In this document: positions 8,221 to 19,000 of the stretch, piece after piece | Position numbering within the stretch: position 1 is the first letter of the stretch | Layout: every line of letters starts with the position of its first letter | NCBI GenBank assembly: GCA_963665165.1 | Contig: OY761989.1 | Span: forward strand, 62,001-126,000 | DNA: 64,000 nucleotides | Reading direction: 5' to 3' | Origin: G963663315 sp963665165 | GTDB lineage: Bacteria; Pseudomonadota; Gammaproteobacteria; Arenicellales; Poriferihabitantaceae | Program-made: the position numbers and the translations under genes | Notes under the pieces: model-generated | The model's database searches: none | Told to the model about the DNA's origin: nothing | Seen by the model: the letters and a program-made list of their open reading frames with translations, nothing else

Positions 8221-9120
8221 ATGAACAACCCGACCACAGCGGGCCTCAACGCGGAAGGATTGCGGCGCGACAGAATCCGTGAAAAGCTGACGCTGTTCGG
8301 TCTGTCCGTTCCGGCTCTGATACTGGTTCTGGTTATTATCGTGGTCCCGGTGGGCTGGCTGTTCTGGCTTTCACTGTTCAATGATGAAGGGACCCTGTCC
8401 CTGAGCAACTATACCCGGATGCTCGACAGCAAATCCTATACGCGAATTTTTCGCACCACCTTCGAAGTCAGTTTTTTCACCACCCTGATCTGTGTGCTGA
8501 TTGGTTACCCACTGGCCTATTTCCTGGTTCAGTTGCCAAGGCGATGGGCGGCGCTGGGCATGGTAACGGTGTTGCTGCCGTTCTGGACTTCGTTGCTGGT
8601 ACGGACCTACGCGTGGCTGGTTGTGCTTCAGCGAAAAGGACTGGTCAACCAGTGGGGAATGGACCTGGGCTGGTGGGATGAACCGATCAGGCTGGTGCAT
8701 AACATGAACGGCACATTGATCGGAATGGCGCATATCATGCTGCCATTTCTGGTATTGCCGTTGTTCGGCGCAATGAAAACAATCGACCATGACTATATGA
8801 AAGCCGCTTCCAATCTCGGCGCGAGTCCGGTCAAGGCGTTCTGGCATGTCTTCTTCCCGTTATCCCTGCCCGGCCTGTTCGCGGGCATGATTGTGGTATT
8901 CGTCCTGTGTCTGGGATTTTTCATTACTCCGGCAGTGCTGGGCGGCGGCAAGGTAATCATGGTTTCAATGAAGATCGAGACACTGATCGATCTGTTCTTC
9001 AACTTTGGCACCGCCAGCGCGCTTGGCGTGGTATTGCTCCTGCTCACCCTGGGTGTACTGTTTCTGGCCCACAGATTGCTGCAACTGGACCGGGTGCTCG
9101 GTGGAGGACATCATACATGA
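8221..9120 (+). CDS. ABC transporter permease (PotB-like)
   Basis: 299 residues with about six membrane segments, the first at 'LFGLSVPALILVLVIIVVPV' (residues 20-45). The binding-protein-dependent permease motif (EAA loop) is seen as 'DYMKAASNLGASPVKAFWHVF' without its last residue, near 197-216, where the ATPase docks. It forms half of the inner-membrane channel. Start ATG 8221 is 33 bases after the ATPase gene, and its stop overlaps the start of the next permease gene by four bases. Confidence 0.88.
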   Translation: MNNPTTAGLNAEGLRRDRIREKLTLFGLSVPALILVLVIIVVPVGWLFWLSLFNDEGTLSLSNYTRMLDSKSYTRIFRTTFEVSFFTTLICVLIGYPLAYFLVQLPRRWAALGMVTVLLPFWTSLLVRTYAWLVVLQRKGLVNQWGMDLGWWDEPIRLVHNMNGTLIGMAHIMLPFLVLPLFGAMKTIDHDYMKAASNLGASPVKAFWHVFFPLSLPGLFAGMIVVFVLCLGFFITPAVLGGGKVIMVSMKIETLIDLFFNFGTASALGVVLLLLTLGVLFLAHRLLQLDRVLGGGHHT

Positions 9121-9944
9121 ACTGGCTGAGCCGTCCGGCCTCCGATACCCAGATTACCCATGGCAGGCGATTGTGGTTATATATTGTCGCCGGAGTGATT
9201 ATGGCCTTTTTGATCATTCCCACGCTGATCGTCATTCCAATGTCGTTCTCCGACTCGCAGTATCTGGAATTCCCGCCGCGCAACTGGTCAATCCGGTGGT
9301 ACGAAAATTACTTCGGTTCCAATTCCTGGATGAGGGCGACCCTGGTCTCTTTCCAGGCTGCGTTCCTGACAGTAGCGGTAATCACTCCCATCGCCACCAT
9401 GGCGGCTTACGGGTTATACGTTTCCAACCTGAAAGCGGCCAGATTCATCTTTGTACTGCTGATCACGCCGATGATGGTGCCGGTTATCCTGATTGCGATT
9501 GGCGTTTTCTTTGCCTATACCAAACTGAAACTCAATAACACCCTGTTCGGCCTGGTGCTCGCTCATTCGGTACTGGCCCTGCCAATGGCGCTGATCGTAG
9601 TCAGCGCCGGACTCAAAAGTTACGACATGAACCAGGAGCGCGTGGCGCGCAGTCTGGGCGCATCCAGACTCAGGGCGTTCATGCTGGTAACCCTGCCGCA
9701 AATCCGGTTTTCCGTAATCACCGCCGCATTGCTGGCATTTATCGTGTCTTTCGATGAGGTCATCGTAGCGTTGTTTATCTCGGGAGGAAACATGTCAACC
9801 ATGACACGAAGCATGTTTCTTGCGTTGCGGGACCAGATTGACCCGACCATTGCCTCCATATCCACCATCATGATTCTGGTTACGACGGCCGCCATGGTCA
9901 TCGCCCAGGTATTCGGTAAATCCGACCGGGAAAAGAAAACCTGA
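9117..9944 (+). CDS. ABC transporter permease (PotC-like)
   Basis: 275 residues, six predicted membrane segments starting at 'LWLYIVAGVIMAFLIIPTLI'. The EAA loop reads 'QERVARSLGASRLRAFMLVT' near residues 175-195. Start ATG 9117 overlaps the previous stop (ATGA) and has GGAGG 10 bases upstream, so the longer reading back to 8907 is rejected. It pairs with the PotB-like permease to form the channel. It is the last gene of the importer operon; the PKS gene begins 97 bases later on the same strand. Confidence 0.88.
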   Translation: MNWLSRPASDTQITHGRRLWLYIVAGVIMAFLIIPTLIVIPMSFSDSQYLEFPPRNWSIRWYENYFGSNSWMRATLVSFQAAFLTVAVITPIATMAAYGLYVSNLKAARFIFVLLITPMMVPVILIAIGVFFAYTKLKLNNTLFGLVLAHSVLALPMALIVVSAGLKSYDMNQERVARSLGASRLRAFMLVTLPQIRFSVITAALLAFIVSFDEVIVALFISGGNMSTMTRSMFLALRDQIDPTIASISTIMILVTTAAMVIAQVFGKSDREKKT

Positions 9945-9969
9945 TGCCGCTATTGGGGAATCTCCGGGA

Positions 9970-9997
9970 TTGAATTTACCTGATGTGGTGGTATCAT
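9970..9997 (+). promoter_or_regulatory. Possible sigma70-type promoter before the PKS gene
   Basis: TTGAAT (9970-9975) and TATCAT (9992-9997) are separated by 16 bases. The -10 element lies in the block shared with the oxygenase leader, and the predicted transcript would start about 40 bases before the PKS ATG. This is a match to consensus only. Confidence 0.35.
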
Positions 9998-10026
9998 GAT
10001 CGAACGACCCACGGTTCACGAACATT
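9982..10026. repeat. Copy B of the shared leader block, before the PKS gene
   Basis: Second copy of the block at 5001-5045. It shares GATGTGGT, GGTATCATG, TCGAA and the 12-mer GACCCACGGTTC in the same order and almost the same spacing. It differs by having one GGTAT unit instead of three and a few substitutions. Its place directly upstream of the PKS start suggests a duplicated regulatory segment. Confidence 0.6.
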
Positions 10027-10039
10027 TTGTTACCTTTGT

Positions 10040-10054
10040 AAATGATAATTACTG
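10040..10054. promoter_or_regulatory. AAATGATAATTACTG motif covering the PKS start codon
   Basis: One mismatch from the 15-mer at 5882-5896. It contains the PKS ATG. No Shine-Dalgarno sequence is visible upstream, and an in-frame TAA directly precedes the ATG, so a protein bound here would block both transcription and the start region. Its function is inferred. Confidence 0.35.
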
Positions 10055-13000
10055 GTGTACCTGCAGATCGGGCATCGGGGTTTTCTTCTCTTGAAGAACC
10101 GATAGCGATCGTGGGCATGGCGTGTCGCTTCCCGGGTGCGCCCGGCATTGCGGACTTCTGGCGGTTGCTTGAGTCTGGCCGGAATTCGGTGATGGAAAGC
10201 GCTCCGGGTTCGGGCTTCAGACGTGTGGACGAACTATTCTCGAACGGCTCGAACCCGGGTGATGCCTGTCGTTTCTGTGCCTATGTGGATGGGATTGAAC
10301 AGTTCGATGCGGGATTCTTTCGAATATCTCCCGTCGAGGCCCAGTTGCTGGACCCGCAGCAGCGGATGATGCTGGAGACCAGTTGGCAGGCGCTTGAGGA
10401 TGCCGGGATAGATCCAGCCCGACTGAAGGGCAGCAGGACCGGGGTCTATACCGGGATCAGCAACGACGAATACAGAATACTGGTTCTGGATTCAAGCATA
10501 CCTGCCGAAGCTGCCTCGTGCCTGTATGCCCTGAGCGGGACCAACCTGAACGGCACCAGTGGGCGGGTTTCTTTCGTGCTGGGCCTCATGGGACCATCAA
10601 AGGCCGTGGACGCCGCCTGTGCATCCTCTCTGGTATCGGTTCACGACGCGGTAGCAGACCTTCAGCAGGGGAAAGCGGACCTGGCCATTGCGGGAGGCGT
10701 TCAAGCTATCCTGAACGGCCGTGTTTTCGAACTCCGCGCAGATTCAATGATGCTCTCACCGGATGGACAGTGTAAGGCGTTCGATGCGTCCGCGAACGGG
10801 TATGTACGTGGCGAGGGCTGCGGGGTTGTCGTTCTGAAGCGGTTGAGCGAGGCGGAGGCGGATGGCGACCCGATCCAGGGCGTGATCCGGGGTACAGCGG
10901 TGAATCACGGTGGGGCAAGTACCGGACTGACGGTGCCGCACACGCCCGCACTGGAGCAGGTGATCGAAACGGCGTTGTCGCAGGCGGGAATCCCCCCGTC
11001 GGAGATCGATTACCTGGAGGCGCACGGAACCGGAACGGCTGTGGGCGATCCGATCGAACTCAACGCCGTTGGCGCCGTCTACGGCAGGGGGCGTGAGCCC
11101 GACCGCCCCCTTCTTGTCGGTTCGGTAAAAACCAATGTCGGCCACCTGGAATCGGCTGCCGGGATCGCCGGTCTGATCAAGGCAGTGCTGGTATTGCAGC
11201 GTGGGGTCATTCCGAAACACCTGCATTTCCGGGATCCCAACCCGAGCCTCGACTGGGATCGACTGCCTTTGCGGGTGACTTCATCCATGATGGATCTACC
11301 GGAGAGGAACGGACGGCAGCGACTGGCGGGAGTGAACTCGTTCGGGATAACTGGAACGAACGCCCACATTGTGGTGGAAGAGTACAGAGCTGCGGACGGG
11401 ATGCCCTATGGCCAGGATCAGGTTGCAGGCTCGGCCAGGACGGCAAGAGTATGGCTCCCGACAGGCTTGGCGGATCTGGCGCTGCCGGGGCAGGAGTTCC
11501 GGCGGCGCCCGGCACATATGCTGCCTCTGTCCGGAAAATCGGAGGAAGCGCTACGGGATCTTGTGAAACGATACCTTTCCTGGCTCGACAAACAAGACGG
11601 TGAATGGATGTCGGAAGATGGGGTAATGGAGTCTCTGCTCGCGGACACGGCATGGACCGCGGGCGTTGGAAGGGACCACTTCGACTACCGGGCGGGCGTT
11701 GTTTTTCACGATACGGGATCGTTACGGGAGCGGCTCCGTGCGCTGGCTGAAGCGGGTGAGGACAAAAGGCCCCGGGCGGTCACCAGGGTGGCGTTCATCT
11801 ATACCGGGCAAGGCAGCCAGTGGGTAGGCATGGGAAAGTCTCTCTACGAACATGAACCGGTGGTGCGGGCGGTTTTCGACCGTTGCGAGGAGATATTCCA
11901 GGATACCAGAGGGGCCTCTTTGCTGGACGTGATGTTTGGTCGAGCCGGAAGTGAAGGGAGATTGGACGATACGGCGTGGGAACAGCCAGCCCTCTACACG
12001 CTTGAGTGCGCGCTGACGGCATTGTGGGCGAGTGTGGGGGTCCACCCAAGCGCAGTGATGGGGCACAGCGTCGGGGAACTGGCGGCAGCGCAGGCAGCGG
12101 GGATCTTCAGTCTGGAGGATGGGCTGCGCTTTGCCGAAGCGCGAGGGACCCTGCTGTCGGATACGAAACCGGGCGCAATGGCCGCGGTTTTTTCCTCACC
12201 GGCACGGGTGGAGGCAGCAGTCGAGGCGCAGAACGCGTCATCTGCCGGGCCCGGGCTGACCATTTCGGCGGACAACGGTACTCACCAGGTGGTGAGCGGC
12301 CCGGAACCGGATATTGAAACCGTTTCAAGGCATTTCGAATCGGAAGGAACCCGGGTAAGGCGGCTGAACACGACCCGGGCGTTCCATAGCGCCCTGGTGG
12401 AACCGGCTCTGGACGCGCTGGAAGCCTCCCTGGATGGTATGGAAATCAAGCCTCCTGCCATCACCGTGGTCAGCAACCTGACGGGGCAGGCGGTGGAAAC
12501 CGGCCAACTGCTTGATGGGGGCTACTGGCGTCAGCATGCCCGCAAGGCGGTATCGTTCGCCCGGGGTGTCAGGACGTTGGCGGAACTCGGGGTGGATTTG
12601 GTGGTGGAAATAGGCCCGCGCCCGGTACTGGCTACGTTGGCAGTCCCGGCTTGGCCGGAGACGGTGCAGACACCCGTGCCGACGATGTTGTCGAGCCTGT
12701 GTCCGCCGGATGACAAGACACCTGCATTCCCGGTCGGTACCGAATTCGTGCAGGCGGTCGCACAAGCGTACCAGTCGGGACTACCGATCCGTTTTGAGGG
12801 ACTCTTCGCGGGTGAGGCGCGCAGGCGCATCTCCTTGCCGGGTTATCCATTTCAACGTGAACGCCACTGGCTCAGGGAAACGAGGAAACGGCGTCCAGGC
12901 GCCGGCCATCCATTGCTGGGCATCCGGCACGAATCAGCCAGCGGTGAGATCACCTTCGAGACAGAAGTTTTTCAATCGGATCCGGAATGGTTGAGCGATC

Positions 13001-16000
13001 ACCGGGTGTTCGGCCGGGTTATCGCCCCGGGCGCGCTCTATGGCGCTATGGCGGCGTCGACGGTTCTTGCCGAAGGAAGCGGAACGGTTGTTGTCGAGAA
13101 CATGCAACTGCACAACGCATTGATTTTCGAAGAGAAGAACCCCGATAAGGATGAAGATGAACAGGGCCGGAAGGTACAGGTCGTGCTCGACCCTACCGAT
13201 CAGGGCAATTCTCGCGGAGTTCAAATTTTCAGCAAGGGGAGTGAAGAGGGATGGACGATACACGTGGAAGGCCGCGTACATACAGGCGACCACATGCCGG
13301 AAACCGGTGGGCGAATCAATCCGGACAATCTGAAGGCCGGCCTGACGCCAGTGAACATGTCGTCCTGGTATCGCGCCAGGGCTGATACGGGGATTGAACT
13401 TGGCCCGTCCTTCCGAACTCTCGGGAGGGTCTGGTCCCGGCCGGGCGAGGCGATAGGCGAAGTGTCCCTACCGGAAGCTTTCGACGGCAATGGCCCGGAA
13501 GTGCATCCGCTCCTTCTGGATGGTTGCTTTCAGGTCGTGGCTGCGGCGCGCAATCGGGATGGAATCGAACATGGAACCACCTATTTGCCCTTCGGATGGG
13601 AACGAATGTGGTTGACGGGACGACTGCCGGAGCATGTCATCTGTCATGTGCTTATGAATGAGCCTGCCCCCGGAACCGAAGCAGAAGGGAACGACTCTCC
13701 GGAGGTACTGAGCGGCGAACTGCGTATCTACGATCCCGACGGAAATCAGCTTGGCGGATTGAGTGGATATACGGTGAAGCGTGCGACGCGGGCAGCCCTG
13801 CTTTCCGTAATCGAAGGAGTGGAAGATCTGCTCTACGAGGTCGTGTGGCGTCAAAGCGTCCTTGAATCGGGAATCCTGCCTGCGGACTTCCTCCCTTCTG
13901 CGGCTACTGTTGCGTCCCGTTCGGGTCTGCTTTCCGATTATTTGACCGTTGAGGGAGTCGGGCGGAATGACAGGAGTTCCCTGCTGAGAGACCTGGAGTT
14001 ATGGTCGCGCTCCCGTGCACTTTCGACCCTGGAAACACTGGGCTGGGAGTGTCATGCGGGTGAGGCCGTGAATTCCGGGGAATTGCGGAAACGCCTGAAA
14101 GTCGGGGAGGAACACAAGCGCCTGTTCCGCCGGTTACTCGAAATGCTGGTAAAATCCAGGGTGTTGAAGGAGGTGGACGACGGGTTTGTCGTGAGAATCG
14201 GATCCGGGGATCCGTTGCCAGATGGAATGTCGCGGGATCTGGAGGAATACCCCACTCGTATGACCGGGCTGTATCCTCACGGTTTGGCCGAAATCGGCCT
14301 GTTTCGTCGATCTGGCGCCGCCTTGGTCGATGTGCTTCTCGGTCGAGCGGATCCGCTGACGATCCTGTTCAGTAGCGGAGACCCGACTCCGGCTGATTTG
14401 TATCGAAAAGCCCCGGTAGCGCGCGCAGCGAACCGGATTCTGAAAGAAACAGTACAGGCGCTTGTGGCCGGGTTGCCCGACGGACGGCGACTCAGAGTGA
14501 TTGAAGTGGGGGCGGGCACAGGGTCAGCGACCGCTTCCATCCTGCCTGAACTCCCGGAAGGACGGTTCGACTATACCTACACGGATATATCGGCGGGCTT
14601 CTTTGCGGAAGCGGAGGCGCTGTTCGGGGACGGTGGCGGGTGCATTGTATACCGGGCGCTGGATATCGAGAAAGATCCGGTGGACCAGGGATTCGCGCTA
14701 CATGGCTATGACCTGATCATTGCATCCAACGTGCTGCACGCGACCCGGTATCTGGAGGAAACACTGGCACACTGTCTGAAACTTCTTGCGCCATTGGGGC
14801 AGTTGGTGGCGCTGGAGAATTTGAGCGGCCAGGGCTGGATGGATCTGACTTTCGGGCAGTTGGACGGCTGGTGGCGGTTCGCGGACGACTATCGCCCCCA
14901 CCACGCACTGGCCAGCCCCGCAGTGTGGCGGCGCGTACTCGGCGATGTCGGCTTCGAGGAGGTGGAGGTCCTTGGAATAGACGAGTCCAACGCGGACGAG
15001 TTTCCGGACAAGGGCGTGATCGTGGCACGGGGGCCGGAGAAGGTTACCGAGCCACCGGGTATATGGGTTCTTGTGGTGGACAACGGCGGTTTGGCAATGA
15101 ATCTGGGAACCGTTTTGGCGGCACGAAACCGGACTGTCTATGTTGTGGGAGACGATTCATCGAACAACGAAAGGGAGACTGGCTGCCGGGACACGGGTTT
15201 AATCAGTACGGACCTGGAGATGGAGAAGCGCGAGTCGTGGTGTTCGCTGGTGGAGAATCTGCCCACGGATGTCCCGTTTGATGGCGTCGTTCACCTCGTA
15301 GCGCTGGATGGCCACGGGGCGAAGGCGTCCACAGAAGAGATTGAAGAAGATGTGAGACGAGCCGGGGCGAGCGCTCTGGCTATGGTGCAGGGGATAGAAG
15401 ACGCCGACAGAGCGCCGCAGAAAGGCGTGTGGTTTGTCACGCGTGGAGCACAGGTATTGGAGCGGGAGCCTGTCGGGGAAATTACCGGCGCGGCTCTGTG
15501 GGGTTTTGGCAAGGCTGTAGCCCGGGAAGCGGCACATCTCCGCCCAAGGATGATTGATCTGGATCCAGGAGGTATTGCATCCGCATCCGCATCCACACCT
15601 GATCTGGTCAATGAGCTTTTATATCCTGATCCCGAAAATCACATCGCGTACCGATTGGGGCGCCGACAGGTGGCGCGCCTGGTTCGCGCAGGTACAGGGG
15701 TGGAGCGTCTGGCATTGCCGGAGGATTCGGCCTGGGTGCTGACCCCCGATCCGGGCGGTGATTTCGAGAAACCCTGCGTCAAGCCCCTTCCGGAATGTCC
15801 TCTGGAGCCAAGAGAAGTACGTGTCGCGGTTGATGCGGCCGGACTCAATTTCTGGGATGTGTTTCGTTCGCTCGGTTTCATTGAGGAAGGGAATCTGGGC
15901 AGGGAAATGTGCGGGCATGTACTTGACGTAGGTTCGAGGGTGTCCACCGTTTCGGTCGGTGACCGTGTGGTTGGACTGGGTTTCGGTGCGTTCGCGGCAG

Positions 16001-19000
16001 AAATGGTCACCCGGGAGGAACTGGTGGCGCCCGCGCTATCGAACTTATCGGCAACCGAACTGGCAACTGTGCCCAGCGCTTTCGTTTCAGCCGCGCTGTC
16101 TTACCAATTTTCAGGGCTTGATGTCGGCGAACGAGTGCTGATACACGCAGGTGCGGGTGGTGTGGGACTTGCCGCCATCCAGTTGGCACAGGCGGCAGGA
16201 GCAGAAATATTTGCCACAGCGAGCGCCCCGAAACAGGCCTGGCTCCGGTCGTTGGGGGTGAAACACATTTTTGACAGCCGCCAGACGAAGTTCGGGGAGG
16301 AAATTCTCGAAGCGACGAATGGTGAAGGCGTGGATGTGGTTCTGAACAGCCTGACGGGAGAGGGATTCATCGAAGCGAGCCTGTCCTGCCTGAATCAGGG
16401 CGGTCGGTTCGTGGAATTGGCCAGACGGGACATATTGAGTGAGGAGGAAATGGCGGCAGTGCGTCCCGATGTGGCCTACGCCATTCTGGAATTGGACGTA
16501 CTGAAGAAAACGGACCCCGCTTCGGTGGGAAAGGTTCTCCGGTACGTGATGAAACGCCTTTCGGCTGGAGAGTTGAAACCGCTCATCCACAGCAGGTGGC
16601 CACTTGCCGAAGCGGGAGCTGCGTTGAGGTTCATGCGGTCAGCCCGCCACCTCGGGAAAATTGTTGTGACGCCTCCACCTCTTGTCAGGGGTGGGTTGCG
16701 CCAGGACAGGACCTACCTGGTTACCGGTGGCCTGGGTGGCATCGGTTGCGCCGTGGCTGAATGGCTTGCGGACAAGGGAGCGGGGGCGATCGTGCTCAAC
16801 GGTCGACGGCCCCCGAACGCAGACGCGGAAGAGACGATCCACGCACTCAGGAAACGCGGAGTGAAGGTGCGGGTGGAACTTGCAGACGTGAAAGACACCG
16901 CTGCAGTGGGCCAACTTCTGGCCCGGGTGGACCGTGAGCTACCTCCGCTTGGGGGCGTGATCCACAGCGTCGGTGTATTGTCGGATGGCGCGTTGACCAA
17001 CCAGAGTTGGGAACGGTTCGAGGATGTGCTATGGCCGAAAATATTGGGAGCATGGAACCTGCATCAGGCGACAGTGGGTCGCGATCTGGACTTGTTCATC
17101 CTCTTCTCAAGCCGGGTCGGCGTCATGGGCAATCCCGGACAATCGAACCATGCCGCAGCCAATGCATTCCTGGATCAACTCGCCGGCCACCGGCGGGCGC
17201 TGGGACTTCCGGGACAGGCCATTGCCTGGGGGGCGTGGTCAGAGATCGGAGAGGCGGCGGAACAACGGGAACGGATTGAGAGACAACGGGCAGCCCTCGG
17301 CGGGCGCTGGTTTACCCCGCAACAGGGCCTCAGGGCGTTCGACAGGCTGGTGAGTCAGGATGTCCCGAATTCCGTGGTGATGGCGATGGACTGGTCCGTG
17401 TTTGAAGAGGCTGTTGAGGAGCGCCCGCCCCTGCTCGAAGATATGCTCTCGATCTGCTCCGATGCCGACGCCGATTCGCCCGCCCTGGCGGATGACCTGA
17501 TGTCCCGACTGCTGCAGACACCCGCGATGGAACGGGAGGGCCTTCTTGTTTCGTTCCTTCAACAGGAATTACAGGCTGTTCTTCGGCTGTCCACAACGCC
17601 GGAGCCTACGGTGGGTTTTTTCGATCTGGGGATGGATTCGTTGATGGCAGTGGAATTGCGAAACCGTTTGAATCGCGCGTTTGCCGAGGCATACACAGCC
17701 TCGAATACCGTGGTATTCGACTACCCGGACATCACAACGCTCGCTCGTCATCTGGCGCTCGAACTCGGTGATGTCGTTGACGGTGAAGTTCCCACCCTGC
17801 AGGCAGAGCCGGAACCGAAGCGGCAAGCGGTGTTGCGAAACGAAGAGGAGGCAATTGCGATCACAGGAATGGCTTGCCGATTCCCCGGCGCACCGGATCT
17901 GGCCACATTCTGGCGTCAACTCGAAGCGGGCGCAGACGCGGTGACGGACGGACGACAAGATGCCGGTCCATGGAAAGGTGTCGTCGGAGATCCGGCGGCT
18001 GAGGAGGCCATGTACCGGTATGGAGGATTCGTTGAAGGGCTTGACCGGTTCGATGCGAATTTCTTCGGTATCAGGCCGATCGAAGCACGCATGATGGACC
18101 CGCGCCAGAGGTTGTTGCTGGAAACGAGCTGGCGGGCGCTCGAGGATGCGGGAATGGATCCAGCGCTGCTCATAGGCAGTCGCGCCGGAGTCTACGCCGG
18201 GTTAGGCGGTGGCAGTGAGTACCGGGACCTGGTTGCAGCCAGTGGTCAGGATGCCGGTTATCTTGGCACTGCGGGAAGCGTCGCGCTCGGGCGGGTCTCC
18301 TTCGCACTGGGTCTGATGGGACCAGCGATACCGCTGGACATGACCTGTGCGTCCTCGCTGGTTGCAGTGCATCAGGCGGTCGCAGCCCTTCGCCAGGGCG
18401 AGGTGGATTTATGCCTGGCGGGGGGCGTGCACGCAGTCCTGTCCACGGCGATTACAAGATTCATGGCGGAATACGGGATGTTATCGGCAAGTGGTCGGTG
18501 CAGGACTTTCGACGCCTCCGCAGACGGTTTCGTGCGGGGCGAAGGCTGCGGGATGGTGATCCTGAAACGGCTGAGTGATGCGGAGGCGGATGGCGACCGA
18601 ATCTGGGGTGTGATCAAAGGTTCAGCGGTCAACCAGAACGGAGCAAGCGCAGCGCTGACGGTACCGAAGGGCACGGCACAGGAACGAGTGATTGAGGAAG
18701 CCCTCTCCCGGGCAGGAATTCCACCCGCGGAGGTCGATTTTCTGGAAGTGCATGCGACAGGATCGAAGCTGGGCGACCCGATTGAGATACATGCAGCGGC
18801 GGCGGTCTACGGCTGCGGACGTGACCCGGGCCGCCCCCTGCTGCTCGGCACCGTAAAAACCAATATCGGCCATCTGGAACCAGCAGCGGGAATCGCCGGT
18901 CTGATCAAGGTGATGCTGTCAATGAAGCAGGGGCTCATACCGAAACACCTGAATCTCGAATGCCCGAATCCGCATATAGAATGGGACGGACTCCCGGTTC

